From NCBI RefSeq assembly GCF_009176975.1, contig NZ_WEZG01000008.1, positions 124,001 through 188,000 of the forward strand: a DNA stretch of 64,000 nt. Direction: 5' to 3'. Shown piece by piece: positions 34,638-44,378 of the stretch. A model generated the notes under the pieces. It was not told the DNA's origin, ran no database searches, and saw nothing but the letters and a program-made list of their open reading frames with translations. The stretch's first letter is position 1. Every line of letters begins with the position of its first letter. The translations under genes and the position numbers were made by a program. This DNA comes from Aureimonas psammosilenae (GTDB taxonomy: Bacteria; Pseudomonadota; Alphaproteobacteria; Rhizobiales; Rhizobiaceae).

Positions 34638-37600
34638 ATGCCAAGATCGGCACGCGTCTTGAGCTTCCTGACCGCGCTGATGGTTCTCGCGGCCCATCCT
34701 GGAACGGCGGCCGAGCGCCGGATCGTCCCCGCGCCGCAGTCCGATTATGTCGGAGGCGACTACGACATGATGCGCGATGTCGACCGCAATCTCTGCGAAA
34801 CCGCCTGTCTTGCCGATACGCGCTGCAAGGCCTTCACCTTCAACACGAAGGCGAAAGCCTGCTTCCTGAAGGAAACGCTGGGCGAACTGCGATCCACGCC
34901 CGTCGCAGAAGCCGGCCGGATCGTGGAGTCGGAGCCGCCGAGCGAGAACGTGGAGGCCGAGCGGCTCGCCCGACTCGCCTTCCTGCCGAAGACGACCCTC
35001 GACGCGGCCAAGGCGTTGCGCACCGGGATCGGCGCGGAGAAGCAGGATGACGGCTTGCGGGCGGACCGCATCATGGCCGACGCCAAGGCGGCGCTCGCGC
35101 AGTCGCGTTTCGGCGATGCCGCCCGCCTGTTCCGCGAACAACTGAAGCGCGAGCCGGGCGATGCCGAGGCCTGGAAGGGCCTTGCCGGCACCGCGCTCGC
35201 CTTTGGAGCCTCGCCGAACGGGGTGGACACGGAGACGGCGGCCGCCATCACCGAGGCGCGGACACCCGCCGCGATCGCCGCTTTCGCGACCGCGCCCGAT
35301 GATGCGGACGCGGCGCTGGCGCTTGATCTCCTGGCGCAGGGCCTCGGCCGCGACGAAAGCTGGGGGCTTGCCATTCGCGTTTGGCGAGAGAGCGTCAAAC
35401 TCGCCGCGAATGCGAGCGTGCGCCAGCGTCTCGACGAGGCGGTGGCCGCGCATGGTTTCCGCATCGCCGGCAACACGGTGGACAACAACGCCGCCGCGCC
35501 CCGCATCTGCTTCACCTTCTCCGAAAATCTGGCCGCTTCCGTTCTGAACGGCGACACCGCCGGCGACTACCTGCGCATCGAGGGCGGGGACACGCTGCCC
35601 GTTTCGGCGCGTGGCAATCAGATCTGCGTCGACGGCGTCGAGCATGGCCGGCGATACCATATCCAGGTGCGTGCCGGCCTGTCGTCGGAAAGCGGCGAAA
35701 CGCTGCCCAAGACCGCCGATACCAGCATCTATGTGCGCGACCGCGATCCCTCGGTGCGCTTTGCGTCCAACGCCTATGTGCTGCCCGCCGGCGGCGAGGC
35801 GACGATCCCCGTCACGACCATCAACACCGATAAGGTGAAGGCGCGGCTCCTGCGGCTCGGCGACCGTTCGCTCGCTACAACCATCGGCGCAGGCCGCTTC
35901 CTGTCGCAGATGGAGCGCTACGAGGCCGACGAGATCGCGGGAACCCAAGGCGAGGAAGTCTGGCAGGGCTCGGTGGATGTGTCCCGCGAGGTGAACGCCG
36001 AAGTCACCACCGCCATCCCCGTATCGGCCCTCGTCAAAGACCTGAAGCCCGGCGTCTACATCCTCACCGCGCGCGCCGAGAACCAGCCGCAGGAGGATTA
36101 TTCGGCGGACGCCACGCAATGGTTCGTTCTCACCGATCTGGGGCTGACGAGCTTTGCCGGCGAGGACGGGCTCCATGTCTTCGCGCGCTCGCTCGGCTCC
36201 GCCGAGGCGCTCAAAGGCATCGAACTTCAGCTCGTGGCCCGCAACAACGAGATTCTGGGCACCGCCACGACGGACGACGAAGGCCATGCCCGCTTCGCGC
36301 CCGGCCTGATGAAGGGTCTGGCCGGCGACGGCCCCGCCGTGTTGATGGCGAGCCGCGAGCGCGATTTCTCGTTTCTGGACCTCACGGCCTCGCCCTTCGA
36401 CCTCACCGATCGCGGTGTCGAGGGACGGGCGAAGGCCGGCCCGCTCGACGTTTTCCTGACCAGCGACCGGGGCATCTACCGCACCGGCGACGTGGTGAAC
36501 CTCACCGCACTTCTCCGCGATGGACAGGCGCTCGCCTCGCAAGGGCTGACGCTGACCGGCATCGCGACACGGCCGGACGGCGTTGAATTCCGGCGCGAAA
36601 CGTTGACCGACGGGGGCGCGGGCGGTCTCGTCTGGAGCTTGGCCTTGCCACAGGCGGCCATGCGCGGCGTGTGGCGCTTCGCGCTTCATACCGATCCCAA
36701 GCGCCCGGCGCTCGCCACGACGAGCGTTCGGGTCGAGGATTTCGAGCCGCAGCGCCTTGCCTTCGACTTGAAGCTCGAAGGCCGGCTCGATCCGGCAGCG
36801 CCGCCGCCTTTGCCGATCGACGTCAACTACCTCTTCGGCGCGCCCGCGCCGAATCTGGCCGTCGAGGGCGAAGCCATCCTGCGCCCCGCCTCAAACGTGC
36901 CGGGCTTCGAGGCCTATTCCTTCGGGCTGTCCGACGACCAGCCGACGCCGACCGTTCTGCCGATCGAGCCCGTGACCACGGGCGAGGACGGCCATGCCGA
37001 AGCCGTGCTCGCCCCCTTCGAAGCGCCGGTGACGACGCGTCCCCTGGAAGCCGCGATCCGGCTGCGCGTCACGGATCCCGGCGGCCGCCCGGTGGAACGC
37101 GAGGCGGTTCTGCCGGTCGAGACCACGAAAACGCGCATCGGCATCCGCCCGCTCTTCGCCGGTTCCGTCGGCGACGGCGAACAGGCGGGCTTCACCGTGG
37201 TCGCGCTCGGCCTAGACGGCAAGGCGACCGATCTTTCCGGCGCGCGCTGGGTGCTGAGCCGCGTCATCCGCGATTATCAATGGTACCGCTCGGGCGGACG
37301 CTGGAACTACGAGCCGATCGAACGCGTCGAGCGCGTTTCCAGCGGCACCGCCGATCTGAAGGCGAATGAGCCGGCCAACCTGTCGCTGCCGGTCTCGTGG
37401 GGCTCCTACCGTCTCGAAATCTCGGACGCTTCGGGCGCGGCGCTGCCCGCGAGCGTCGGCTTCGATGCCGGCTGGTACGTCGCCGCGCGCTCGGCGGAGA
37501 CGCCCGACATCCTGAAGCTCTCGCTCGACAAGCCTCGCTATGCCGTCGGCGACACGGCGGTGGTGCATATCGAACCGCGCTTTGCCGGCAAGGCGGAAGT

Positions 37601-40121
37601 CCTCGTGATGGACGACCGCGTCGTTCAAAGGGTCGAAGCCGACATCCCGGCAGAGGGCGCCGACGTGACACTCGACGTGACGCATGACTGGGGTCCCGGA
37701 GCCTATGTCACGGCGGTTCTCTACCGGCCGATGAGCATCGCGGAGAAACAGATGCCCGGCCGGGCGATCGGCCTCGCCTATGCCGGCGTCGATCCGGGCG
37801 AGCGGGCGCTGACGGTCTCGATCGAAGCGCCGGCGACGGTGAAGCCGCGCGGCGTGACGGAGGCCTTGGTGAAGGTCGCCGGCATCCAGTCCGGCGAAAC
37901 CGCCTATCTGACGCTCGCCGCGGTCGATCAGGGCATTCTGAACGTCACCGACTTCCAGCCGCCCGCGCCGAAGGACTGGTATTTCGGCCGCAAACGTCTC
38001 GGCGTCGATATCCGCGACCTTTACAGCAAGCTGATCGACCGCATGCAGGGCGCGCCCGGCGCGGTGCGCTCCGGCGGCGACGCGGGCGCGTCGATCGCCT
38101 CGCCACCGCCGATGGACGATCTCGTTTCCTTGTTTTCCGGCCTCGTCACCGTGGAAGCGGACGGCACCGCCCGCGTGCCCCTCGACCTGCCGGACTTCCA
38201 GGGCCAGTTGAAGCTCATGGCTGTGGTCTGGTCCAAGACCGGCGTCGGCGAAGCCAGCGCCGACATGGTGGTGCGCGATCCGATCGTCATGCAGGTCAGC
38301 CAGCCGCGCTTCCTCGCGCCCGGCGACACCTCGCGCATCTCCGTGGACGTGACGCATGTCGAAGGCCCGGTCGGACGTGTTGCGCTGGCGCTGACGGGGG
38401 GCGAAGGCGTCGTCGCGCCCGAGGCCAACGCGGCCAGCACCCTGGATCTTACGGAGAAGGGCCACGGCCGCGTGCTGGTGCCGATCCGCGCCGACCATCC
38501 GGGCGACGCCGCCTTCGACCTCGCCCTGACGACGCCGGACGGCGCGGTTCTCCACAAGAGCTTCGTTCTGCCGGTGCGCTCGCTGGCGCCCGAGGTTCTG
38601 AAAAAGAGCCGCATCGCCCTTGTTCCGTCGACGGGCAAGCTGACGGTCGGGGCCGACAGCCTGAGCGATTTCGTGCCCGGCACCGGCCGCGTGGCGCTCA
38701 CCGTCACGCCAAACGAGGGCTTCGACATCGCGGGGCTCGTTCGCGCGCTCGATCTCTACCCCTATGGCTGCACGGAACAGATCACCAGCCGCGCCCTGCC
38801 GCTCGTCTACCTCGACCAGACGGTGGTCGCGGCGGGTCTGGGTCAATCGCGCGCCGGCGACGTCAAGGAGCGCGTCCAGAAGGCGGTGGGAAGCGTTCTG
38901 GCCAACCAGTCCTCGTCGGGGGCTTTCGGTCTCTGGTCGCCCGGAGAAGGCGATCTTTGGCTGGATTCCTATGTTTCCGACTTCCTGACGCGGGCGCGCG
39001 AAGCGGGCTATGCGGTGCCCGAGGAAGGGCTGACGCTCGCTCTCGACAACCTGCGCAATTCGCTCGCCTACCTGCCGGAGAAACCGGATTGGGGTCCGGT
39101 CGCCTATGCCTATTACGTCCTCGCCCGCAACGGGCGGGCAGCGATCGGCGACCTGCGCTACACGGCCGACACGCAGCTCGGCGATTTTCCGACGCCGCTG
39201 GCGAAGGCCCAGCTCGGCGCGGCGCTGGCTCTCTACGGCGACCGGGTCCGGGCGCAAACGGTGCTGAAGGCCGCCGTGTCGAGCGCCGCCAAGGGCGAAG
39301 GCGACGCCGCGACCCGCACCGACTACGGCACGTCCTTACGCGACGGCGCGGCCGTCCTGACGCTGGCGCTCGAAACGCGCGTCGATGGCGTCGGTGTCGA
39401 TCCGCTGATCGCCAAGGTCGGGCGGGAACGCGCCGGAGCGCGCTATTCCTCGACGCAGGAGGATGCGTGGTCGCTTCTTGCGGCCCATGCGCTTCTCGGG
39501 GGCAAACCTCTGGACCTCGCCGTCAACGGCCAGCCCCATCAGGGCAGCTATGTCGCGAGCTTCGATGCCGGCGACCTTGCCACCCCGCTGGAACTCGCCA
39601 ATCGCAGCGATGCGCCGGCCTATGTCGAACTGACGGTGGCCGGCGTTCCGGTGCAGGCGCCGCCGGCGGAAAGCGCAGGCTTCGACATTTCGGTGTCCTA
39701 TTACTCGCTGGAAGGCAAGGAGATCGACGCCTCGACCGTCGGCCAGGGCGAGCGCGTGGTGGCCGTGGTGGAAGCGCAGCCGGGGGACGACGCGCCCGGC
39801 CGCCTCATGATCGACGTGCCGCTGGCCGCCGGCTTCGAGATCGACAATCCCGCGATCGTGAAGGGCGGCGATGTCGGAGCGCTCGACTTCCTGGAGCTTT
39901 CCGACGCCCCGGCGCATGTCGAGTTCCGCGCCGACCGGTTCCTGGCGGCGGTGGACAAGCCGACCGGCGACACCGCGCCCTTCCGCTTCGCCTTCATCCT
40001 GCGCGCCGTGTCGCCCGGCACCTTCGCCGATCCGGCGGCGAGCGTCTTCGACATGTACCGGCCGGAACGGCGCGCCCGCACGGAAGCGGGCAGCGTCACG
40101 ATCGTCGGCGCGCGGCAGTGA
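34638..40121 (+). CDS. Bacterial alpha-2-macroglobulin with N-terminal PAN domain
   Basis: 1827 residues. Signal peptide (MPRSARVLSFLTALMVLAAHPGTAA), then a PAN/apple domain at about 28-85 with paired cysteines (LCETACLADTRCKAFTFNTKAKACF), macroglobulin beta-domains, and the thioester motif C1378-T-E-Q1381 in YPYGCTEQ. Such proteins trap proteases in the periplasm by forming a covalent link through the Cys-Gln thioester. ATG 34638 follows GGGGGTGGAT; ATG 34626 is an alternative. The stop overlaps the PBP1C start, the usual partner. Confidence 0.93.
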   Translation: MPRSARVLSFLTALMVLAAHPGTAAERRIVPAPQSDYVGGDYDMMRDVDRNLCETACLADTRCKAFTFNTKAKACFLKETLGELRSTPVAEAGRIVESEPPSENVEAERLARLAFLPKTTLDAAKALRTGIGAEKQDDGLRADRIMADAKAALAQSRFGDAARLFREQLKREPGDAEAWKGLAGTALAFGASPNGVDTETAAAITEARTPAAIAAFATAPDDADAALALDLLAQGLGRDESWGLAIRVWRESVKLAANASVRQRLDEAVAAHGFRIAGNTVDNNAAAPRICFTFSENLAASVLNGDTAGDYLRIEGGDTLPVSARGNQICVDGVEHGRRYHIQVRAGLSSESGETLPKTADTSIYVRDRDPSVRFASNAYVLPAGGEATIPVTTINTDKVKARLLRLGDRSLATTIGAGRFLSQMERYEADEIAGTQGEEVWQGSVDVSREVNAEVTTAIPVSALVKDLKPGVYILTARAENQPQEDYSADATQWFVLTDLGLTSFAGEDGLHVFARSLGSAEALKGIELQLVARNNEILGTATTDDEGHARFAPGLMKGLAGDGPAVLMASRERDFSFLDLTASPFDLTDRGVEGRAKAGPLDVFLTSDRGIYRTGDVVNLTALLRDGQALASQGLTLTGIATRPDGVEFRRETLTDGGAGGLVWSLALPQAAMRGVWRFALHTDPKRPALATTSVRVEDFEPQRLAFDLKLEGRLDPAAPPPLPIDVNYLFGAPAPNLAVEGEAILRPASNVPGFEAYSFGLSDDQPTPTVLPIEPVTTGEDGHAEAVLAPFEAPVTTRPLEAAIRLRVTDPGGRPVEREAVLPVETTKTRIGIRPLFAGSVGDGEQAGFTVVALGLDGKATDLSGARWVLSRVIRDYQWYRSGGRWNYEPIERVERVSSGTADLKANEPANLSLPVSWGSYRLEISDASGAALPASVGFDAGWYVAARSAETPDILKLSLDKPRYAVGDTAVVHIEPRFAGKAEVLVMDDRVVQRVEADIPAEGADVTLDVTHDWGPGAYVTAVLYRPMSIAEKQMPGRAIGLAYAGVDPGERALTVSIEAPATVKPRGVTEALVKVAGIQSGETAYLTLAAVDQGILNVTDFQPPAPKDWYFGRKRLGVDIRDLYSKLIDRMQGAPGAVRSGGDAGASIASPPPMDDLVSLFSGLVTVEADGTARVPLDLPDFQGQLKLMAVVWSKTGVGEASADMVVRDPIVMQVSQPRFLAPGDTSRISVDVTHVEGPVGRVALALTGGEGVVAPEANAASTLDLTEKGHGRVLVPIRADHPGDAAFDLALTTPDGAVLHKSFVLPVRSLAPEVLKKSRIALVPSTGKLTVGADSLSDFVPGTGRVALTVTPNEGFDIAGLVRALDLYPYGCTEQITSRALPLVYLDQTVVAAGLGQSRAGDVKERVQKAVGSVLANQSSSGAFGLWSPGEGDLWLDSYVSDFLTRAREAGYAVPEEGLTLALDNLRNSLAYLPEKPDWGPVAYAYYVLARNGRAAIGDLRYTADTQLGDFPTPLAKAQLGAALALYGDRVRAQTVLKAAVSSAAKGEGDAATRTDYGTSLRDGAAVLTLALETRVDGVGVDPLIAKVGRERAGARYSSTQEDAWSLLAAHALLGGKPLDLAVNGQPHQGSYVASFDAGDLATPLELANRSDAPAYVELTVAGVPVQAPPAESAGFDISVSYYSLEGKEIDASTVGQGERVVAVVEAQPGDDAPGRLMIDVPLAAGFEIDNPAIVKGGDVGALDFLELSDAPAHVEFRADRFLAAVDKPTGDTAPFRFAFILRAVSPGTFADPAASVFDMYRPERRARTEAGSVTIVGARQ

Positions 40122-42199
40122 CGAAGCGGCGGCGCTGGCGAGCGATCGCCGCCGGTGCCCTGCTGAGCGCTCTCACGCTCGGCACCGGCTGGATCGCCTT
40201 CGATCGCACCGTCGCGGCGGCGACGGAGAGCTTGCGCGAGCCCGATACCGGCACGCTCGTCGTGGATCGGGAAAACGCGATCCTGCGCGCCTTCGCGGCC
40301 CCCGACGGCCGCTGGCGGCTGGAGGCGGGGCTGGACGATGTCGATCCGCGTTTCCTGACGATGCTGCTCGCCTGGGAAGACAAGCGCTTTCACGAGCATG
40401 GCGGGGTCGACGGGCGCGCGGTGCTTCGCGCTCTTTGGCAATCGGCGCGGCACGGTCGCCTCGTATCCGGCGGCTCGACCTTGTCCATGCAGGTGGCGCG
40501 GCTTCTCCAACGCCTGCCGACCGGCAGCCTCGTCGCCAAATGGGATCAGGTCGTGGGCGCGGCGGCGCTGGAGCGAACGCGCTCCAAGAACGACATTCTC
40601 GGCCTTTATCTGCGCCTTGCGCCCTATGGCGGCAATATCGAGGGCGTGCGCGCCGCAAGCCTCACCTGGTTCGGCAAGGAGCCCCGGCGGTTGACGGCCG
40701 GCGAGGCAGCGCTTCTCGTCGCCCTGCCCCAGTCGCCGGAGCGCTTTCGCCCCGATCTCCACCCGGCCGCCGCCAAACACGCGCGAGACCGGGTTCTCAC
40801 CCGAATGGCGGAGCTCGGCATCTTGGAGCGCGAGGAAGTGGAACGGGCGAGCGCGGAGGACCTGCCCGCCCGCCGCCGCGCGATGCCGATGCTGGCCGCC
40901 CATGCCGCCGAGCGGGCGCGACAAGCGCATCCCGACGCTCGCCGCATCGCGCTGACGGTGGATGCCGGGCTGCAGGCCCGCGTCGAAACCTATGCCCGCG
41001 CGCGGATCGCGGCGATGAGCCCTCCGCTGAGCCTCGCCATTCTCGTCAGCGACCATCAAACGGGCGAGGTTCTGGCCGCGCTCGGCTCGCCCGACCTCTT
41101 GGATGCAGGACGGCAGGGCCATGTCGATCTCACAAGGGCGCTGCGCTCGCCGGGCTCCACCCTGAAGCCGTTGATCTACGGCCTTGCCTTCGAGCGCGGG
41201 CTGGCCCATCCCGAAAGCCTCGTGGATGACCGGCCGCGCGCCTTCGCCGGCTACGCACCGCAGAATTTCGACCACACGTTCGAGGGCGTCATCACCGCGC
41301 GCCGCGCCCTGCAACTCTCGCGCAATCTGCCGGCGATCGAGCTTCTGCAAGGCGTCGGTCCGGCGCGGTTGGTGCAACGGCTGCGCCGCGCGGGGGCCGA
41401 GCCGGAACTCGGCAATCGCAGCCTGCCTGGCCTCGCCATCGGTCTCGGCGGGCTCGGCCTTTCCTTGCGCGATCTCGTGTCGCTCTACGGCGCCATCGCC
41501 AATGGCGGCGTCGCCCGCCCGTTGCGCGAAGAAGCGGGCGCGGCGAGCGCGCTCGGGCAAGCCGCCGGGGCGCTGGTCCTGTCGCCGCAAGCCGCGTGGT
41601 ACGTCACCTCGGTTCTCGCCGGCGCGACGGGGACGGTGAAGGGATCGCCCGGCACCATCGCCCACAAGACCGGCACCTCGTTCGGTTATCGCGACGCCTG
41701 GAGCATCGGCTATGACGGACGCCATGTCGTCGGGGTCTGGATCGGGCGGCCGGACGGCGCGCCGGTGCCGGGCCTCGTCGGGCAGGACGCGGCGGTGCCG
41801 GTGATGCGCGACGTGTTTTCCCGGATCGGGCCGGAAAACCGCCTACCCGTCCCGCCGCCCGGCATTCTGGCCGGTTCCAGCGGCACGCTGCCGCCGCCCT
41901 TGCGCATGGTCGGCCGCGCCGCCGGCTCGAAGCTCACCGACGCAGGCGGACCGGAGATCGTCTTTCCGCCGAACGCCACGCGGATCGAACTCGGCTTTGC
42001 GGAAAACAGGAACGCGGCCCTTGCCCTGAAGCTGCGCAACGGCACGCCGCCCTTCACATGGTATGTCGACGGCGCGCCGGTGGAGCGGGGCCTTTACGCC
42101 CGCCAAGCCGCTTTCCGCCCGGCAGAGCCCGGATTTCTCGACATCTCGGTGGTGGACGCCAAGGGCGCGGCGGCCAGCACGCGCGTTTTCGTGGATTGA
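40118..42199 (+). CDS. pbpC: Penicillin-binding protein 1C
   Basis: 693 residues from a GTG overlapping the previous stop. A membrane anchor (about 9-28), a glycosyltransferase domain (EDKRFHEHGGVDGRAVLRA, GGSTLSMQVARLL, RSKNDILGLYLRLAPYGGNIEGVRAAS), a transpeptidase domain with S347-T-L-K350 and KTGTS, and the C-terminal BiPBP domain that marks PBP1C. It polymerises and cross-links peptidoglycan. Coupling with the alpha-2-macroglobulin suggests joint repair and protection after envelope attack. Confidence 0.94.
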   Translation: MTKRRRWRAIAAGALLSALTLGTGWIAFDRTVAAATESLREPDTGTLVVDRENAILRAFAAPDGRWRLEAGLDDVDPRFLTMLLAWEDKRFHEHGGVDGRAVLRALWQSARHGRLVSGGSTLSMQVARLLQRLPTGSLVAKWDQVVGAAALERTRSKNDILGLYLRLAPYGGNIEGVRAASLTWFGKEPRRLTAGEAALLVALPQSPERFRPDLHPAAAKHARDRVLTRMAELGILEREEVERASAEDLPARRRAMPMLAAHAAERARQAHPDARRIALTVDAGLQARVETYARARIAAMSPPLSLAILVSDHQTGEVLAALGSPDLLDAGRQGHVDLTRALRSPGSTLKPLIYGLAFERGLAHPESLVDDRPRAFAGYAPQNFDHTFEGVITARRALQLSRNLPAIELLQGVGPARLVQRLRRAGAEPELGNRSLPGLAIGLGGLGLSLRDLVSLYGAIANGGVARPLREEAGAASALGQAAGALVLSPQAAWYVTSVLAGATGTVKGSPGTIAHKTGTSFGYRDAWSIGYDGRHVVGVWIGRPDGAPVPGLVGQDAAVPVMRDVFSRIGPENRLPVPPPGILAGSSGTLPPPLRMVGRAAGSKLTDAGGPEIVFPPNATRIELGFAENRNAALALKLRNGTPPFTWYVDGAPVERGLYARQAAFRPAEPGFLDISVVDAKGAAASTRVFVD

Positions 42200-42244
42200 G
42201 ATCGCGGCGGTTGCCCCACTTGACGCGCAGGACCGCGCGAATGG

Positions 42245-43099
42245 ATGCTTCCGGTTCGGGTGACCGCTCCCCGGACCGGTGAACTCGCCAACGTCTCGGA
42301 ACCCGCCTTGCGCCCTTCCCTCGTTTCCCTTCCCATGTACGACGTGCCCCGCGCGGCGCGTGAACGCTTCCTTTCCGTGCTGACGGCTCATCTGAAGTCG
42401 CGGGGCTTTGCGCCGACCGTCACCGAGCCGGCCGACCTCATGGCGCATTGGCGTGTCCCGGACCTCCTTCTGAGCCAGACCTGCGGCTATCCCATGGTGA
42501 CAGCGTTGCGCGACCACGTGCGGCTCGTCGCGGTGCCGCACTATGACGCGCCGGGATGCGAAGGGCCGTTCTACCGATCGGCGATCGTGGTGCGCGCCGA
42601 AGACGCGGCGCGAGGGGTGGAAGACCTTCGCGGGCGCGTCGCAGCCTTCAACAGCGACCATTCGCAATCGGGCTACAACGCGCTGCGAGCGACAATTGCG
42701 CCGCTCGCGCGAGGCGGTCGCTTCTTCGCGTCGCTGGTCGAGACCGGCAGCCACCGGGCTTCGATCGACGCCGTTCTCGAAGGGGTCGCGGATGCGGCGG
42801 CGATCGACGCGGTAACGCTCGCCCTCGCGCTGGACGCCGAGCCGACGCTGCCGCTTCGGGTCCTCGACCTGACGCCCGCCGCGCCCGCGCTGCCCTTCGT
42901 CACCGGTGCCGGCGCCAGCGACGCGGAGGTGGACGCCCTGTTCGAAGCCCTCCGCGCCAGCGTCGAGGAGATCGGCCCGGACGGTACGCGCGACGCCCAT
43001 CGCCTTCTGCGCGTCGAACGGCTGGACCGCGCCGCCTTCGACGTCATTCTGGCGCAGGAGCAAACGAGCCGCGCCCTCGGTTACCCGGTTCTCGCCTGA
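42245..43099 (+). CDS. PhnD/SsuA-type substrate-binding-like protein without signal peptide
   Basis: 284 residues. After a non-conserved leader it reads SLPMYDVPRAARERFLSVLTAHL and SQTCGYPMVTALRDHVRLVAVPHYDAPGCEGPFYRSAIVV, the pattern of PhnD-family phosphonate-type binding proteins (PBP2 fold). No signal peptide is visible, and the true start may be the Met of PMYDV. No permease or ATPase lies nearby. It starts 45 bases after pbpC. Function unknown; possibly a cytosolic or sensor-like member of the family. Confidence 0.65.
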   Translation: MLPVRVTAPRTGELANVSEPALRPSLVSLPMYDVPRAARERFLSVLTAHLKSRGFAPTVTEPADLMAHWRVPDLLLSQTCGYPMVTALRDHVRLVAVPHYDAPGCEGPFYRSAIVVRAEDAARGVEDLRGRVAAFNSDHSQSGYNALRATIAPLARGGRFFASLVETGSHRASIDAVLEGVADAAAIDAVTLALALDAEPTLPLRVLDLTPAAPALPFVTGAGASDAEVDALFEALRASVEEIGPDGTRDAHRLLRVERLDRAAFDVILAQEQTSRALGYPVLA

Positions 43100-43172
43100 A
43101 CGCGAACGCCGCCGAATGGCATCTTTCGGCAAAGCGCTTTCCCTCATAGTTCGGAGGATGGAAAGCCATTTC

Positions 43173-43197
43173 TCTACTGATACAGTAGACTGGTCTA
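43173..43197. promoter_or_regulatory. Overlapping palindromes upstream of the desaturase gene
   Basis: TCTACTG-ATA-CAGTAGA (43173-43189) is a perfect 7-bp inverted repeat with a 3-base centre, and TAGAC-TG-GTCTA (43186-43197) is a second palindrome overlapping its right arm. They end 33 bases before the desaturase ATG, a position that suits a repressor operator. The regulator is unknown. Confidence 0.5.
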
Positions 43198-43230
43198 GCC
43201 TTCCCGTCCTCACCGGACAGGAAAGCTTCC

Positions 43231-44139
43231 ATGAGCGGACGGCGACGGCATGCCCGACCCATCGAATGGCCGACGGTCGCGCTCGCCGCCTTGATCCATG
43301 GCGGCTGGCTTCTCGCCACCTTCTTCTGGTCCGCCCTGCCCTTGCCGCTTCTGATGCTCGCCGGCGGCTGGTTCGTCGCTTGGCACGGATCGCTTCAGCA
43401 CGAGGTGATGCACGGGCATCCGACGCGGCGGCGGGTCGTCAACGACGCCTTCGGCTCTGTGCCGCTGTCTCTTTGGCTTCCCTATGCGATCTACAAGAAG
43501 TCCCATCTTCGCCACCACAACGACGAGAGCCTGACCGATCCGATCGAAGACCCCGAATCGGCCTATCTGACGGATGCGGTCTGGGCGCGGCTCGGCCCCG
43601 TCGCCCGCGCGCTCGTCGCCTTCAACAACACGATCCTCGGCCGCCTTCTGGTCGGTCCCTTCGTGATGGTGTTCGGCTTCCTTCTCACCGAGGCGCTGGC
43701 TTTCGCCAGGGGAGACCACCGCCACGCGAAGGCATGGGCGCTGCATCTTCTCGCCTGCGCCGGCGTCCTCGCCTGGGTCATCTTGGTCTGCGAAATGCCG
43801 CTTGGCATCTATCTCCTGGCGTTCGTGCTGACGGGGGCTTCGCTCAGCCGCATCCGCTCCTTCGCCGAACACCGCTGGGCCGAACGAAGCGAGGAGCGGA
43901 CGGCCATCGTGGAAGATGCCGGTCCCCTTGCCCTGCTTTTCCTTCACAACAACCTGCACGTCCTCCATCACCTGCGTCCGGCCGCACCCTGGTATCGCCT
44001 GCCGGCGATGTACCGCGCCGAGCGCGGAGCGCTGATCGAGCGAAACGGCGGGCTGGTTTATCGCGGCTATGGGGACGTCTTCCGCCGCTTCCTTCTTCGC
44101 CCGCACGACGCCGCCGTTCATCCCGATTGGAACGGGTGA
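43231..44139 (+). CDS. Membrane fatty acid desaturase/hydroxylase
   Basis: 302 residues with about four membrane segments and the three histidine clusters of the di-iron desaturase superfamily: HGSLQHEVMHGH near residue 50, HLRHH near 90 and HNNLHVLHH near 235. It would introduce a double bond or hydroxyl group into a lipid chain or similar hydrophobic substrate at the inner membrane. The gene stands alone, with a palindromic site upstream and a GCCCGCC-AACGA-GGCGGGC stem-loop (44202-44220) downstream. Confidence 0.85.
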   Translation: MSGRRRHARPIEWPTVALAALIHGGWLLATFFWSALPLPLLMLAGGWFVAWHGSLQHEVMHGHPTRRRVVNDAFGSVPLSLWLPYAIYKKSHLRHHNDESLTDPIEDPESAYLTDAVWARLGPVARALVAFNNTILGRLLVGPFVMVFGFLLTEALAFARGDHRHAKAWALHLLACAGVLAWVILVCEMPLGIYLLAFVLTGASLSRIRSFAEHRWAERSEERTAIVEDAGPLALLFLHNNLHVLHHLRPAAPWYRLPAMYRAERGALIERNGGLVYRGYGDVFRRFLLRPHDAAVHPDWNG

Positions 44140-44201
44140 ACCGCATGACCAACGGGTGCGATCGTTCGCGACCGCACGAGAAGGGGAAGGATGCCAACGC
44201 G

Positions 44202-44220
44202 GCCCGCCAACGAGGCGGGC
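44202..44220 (+). terminator. Stem-loop after the desaturase gene
   Basis: GCCCGCC-AACGA-GGCGGGC, a perfect 7-bp stem 63 bases after the desaturase stop and before the next gene. There is no T-run, so the call is tentative. The rest of the 239-base gap shows nothing coding. Confidence 0.45.
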
Positions 44221-44378
44221 ACAAGGCCGAGGAGTTGCCGGGAGCTGCGATCTTCCTCGCATCCGACGTACACACCGAAAGCATTGCGCTCTTGGCAAGG
44301 CGCGGAATAGGACGTTGTCGCGAGATGGGGACTCGCGCGGACCGATCTTCGCGGACGAAGGTCGAGGGAGGAAAGAAC

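Noticed and set aside
37212-39257. Long minus-strand open frame opposite the alpha-2-macroglobulin gene
   Set aside because: Antisense shadow of a strongly supported gene with thioester motif; no recognisable protein features.
43190-43196. A third copy of CTGGTCT near the desaturase gene
   Set aside because: No AGACCA-type right arm follows at the required spacing, so it does not look like a third site of the GntR regulator.
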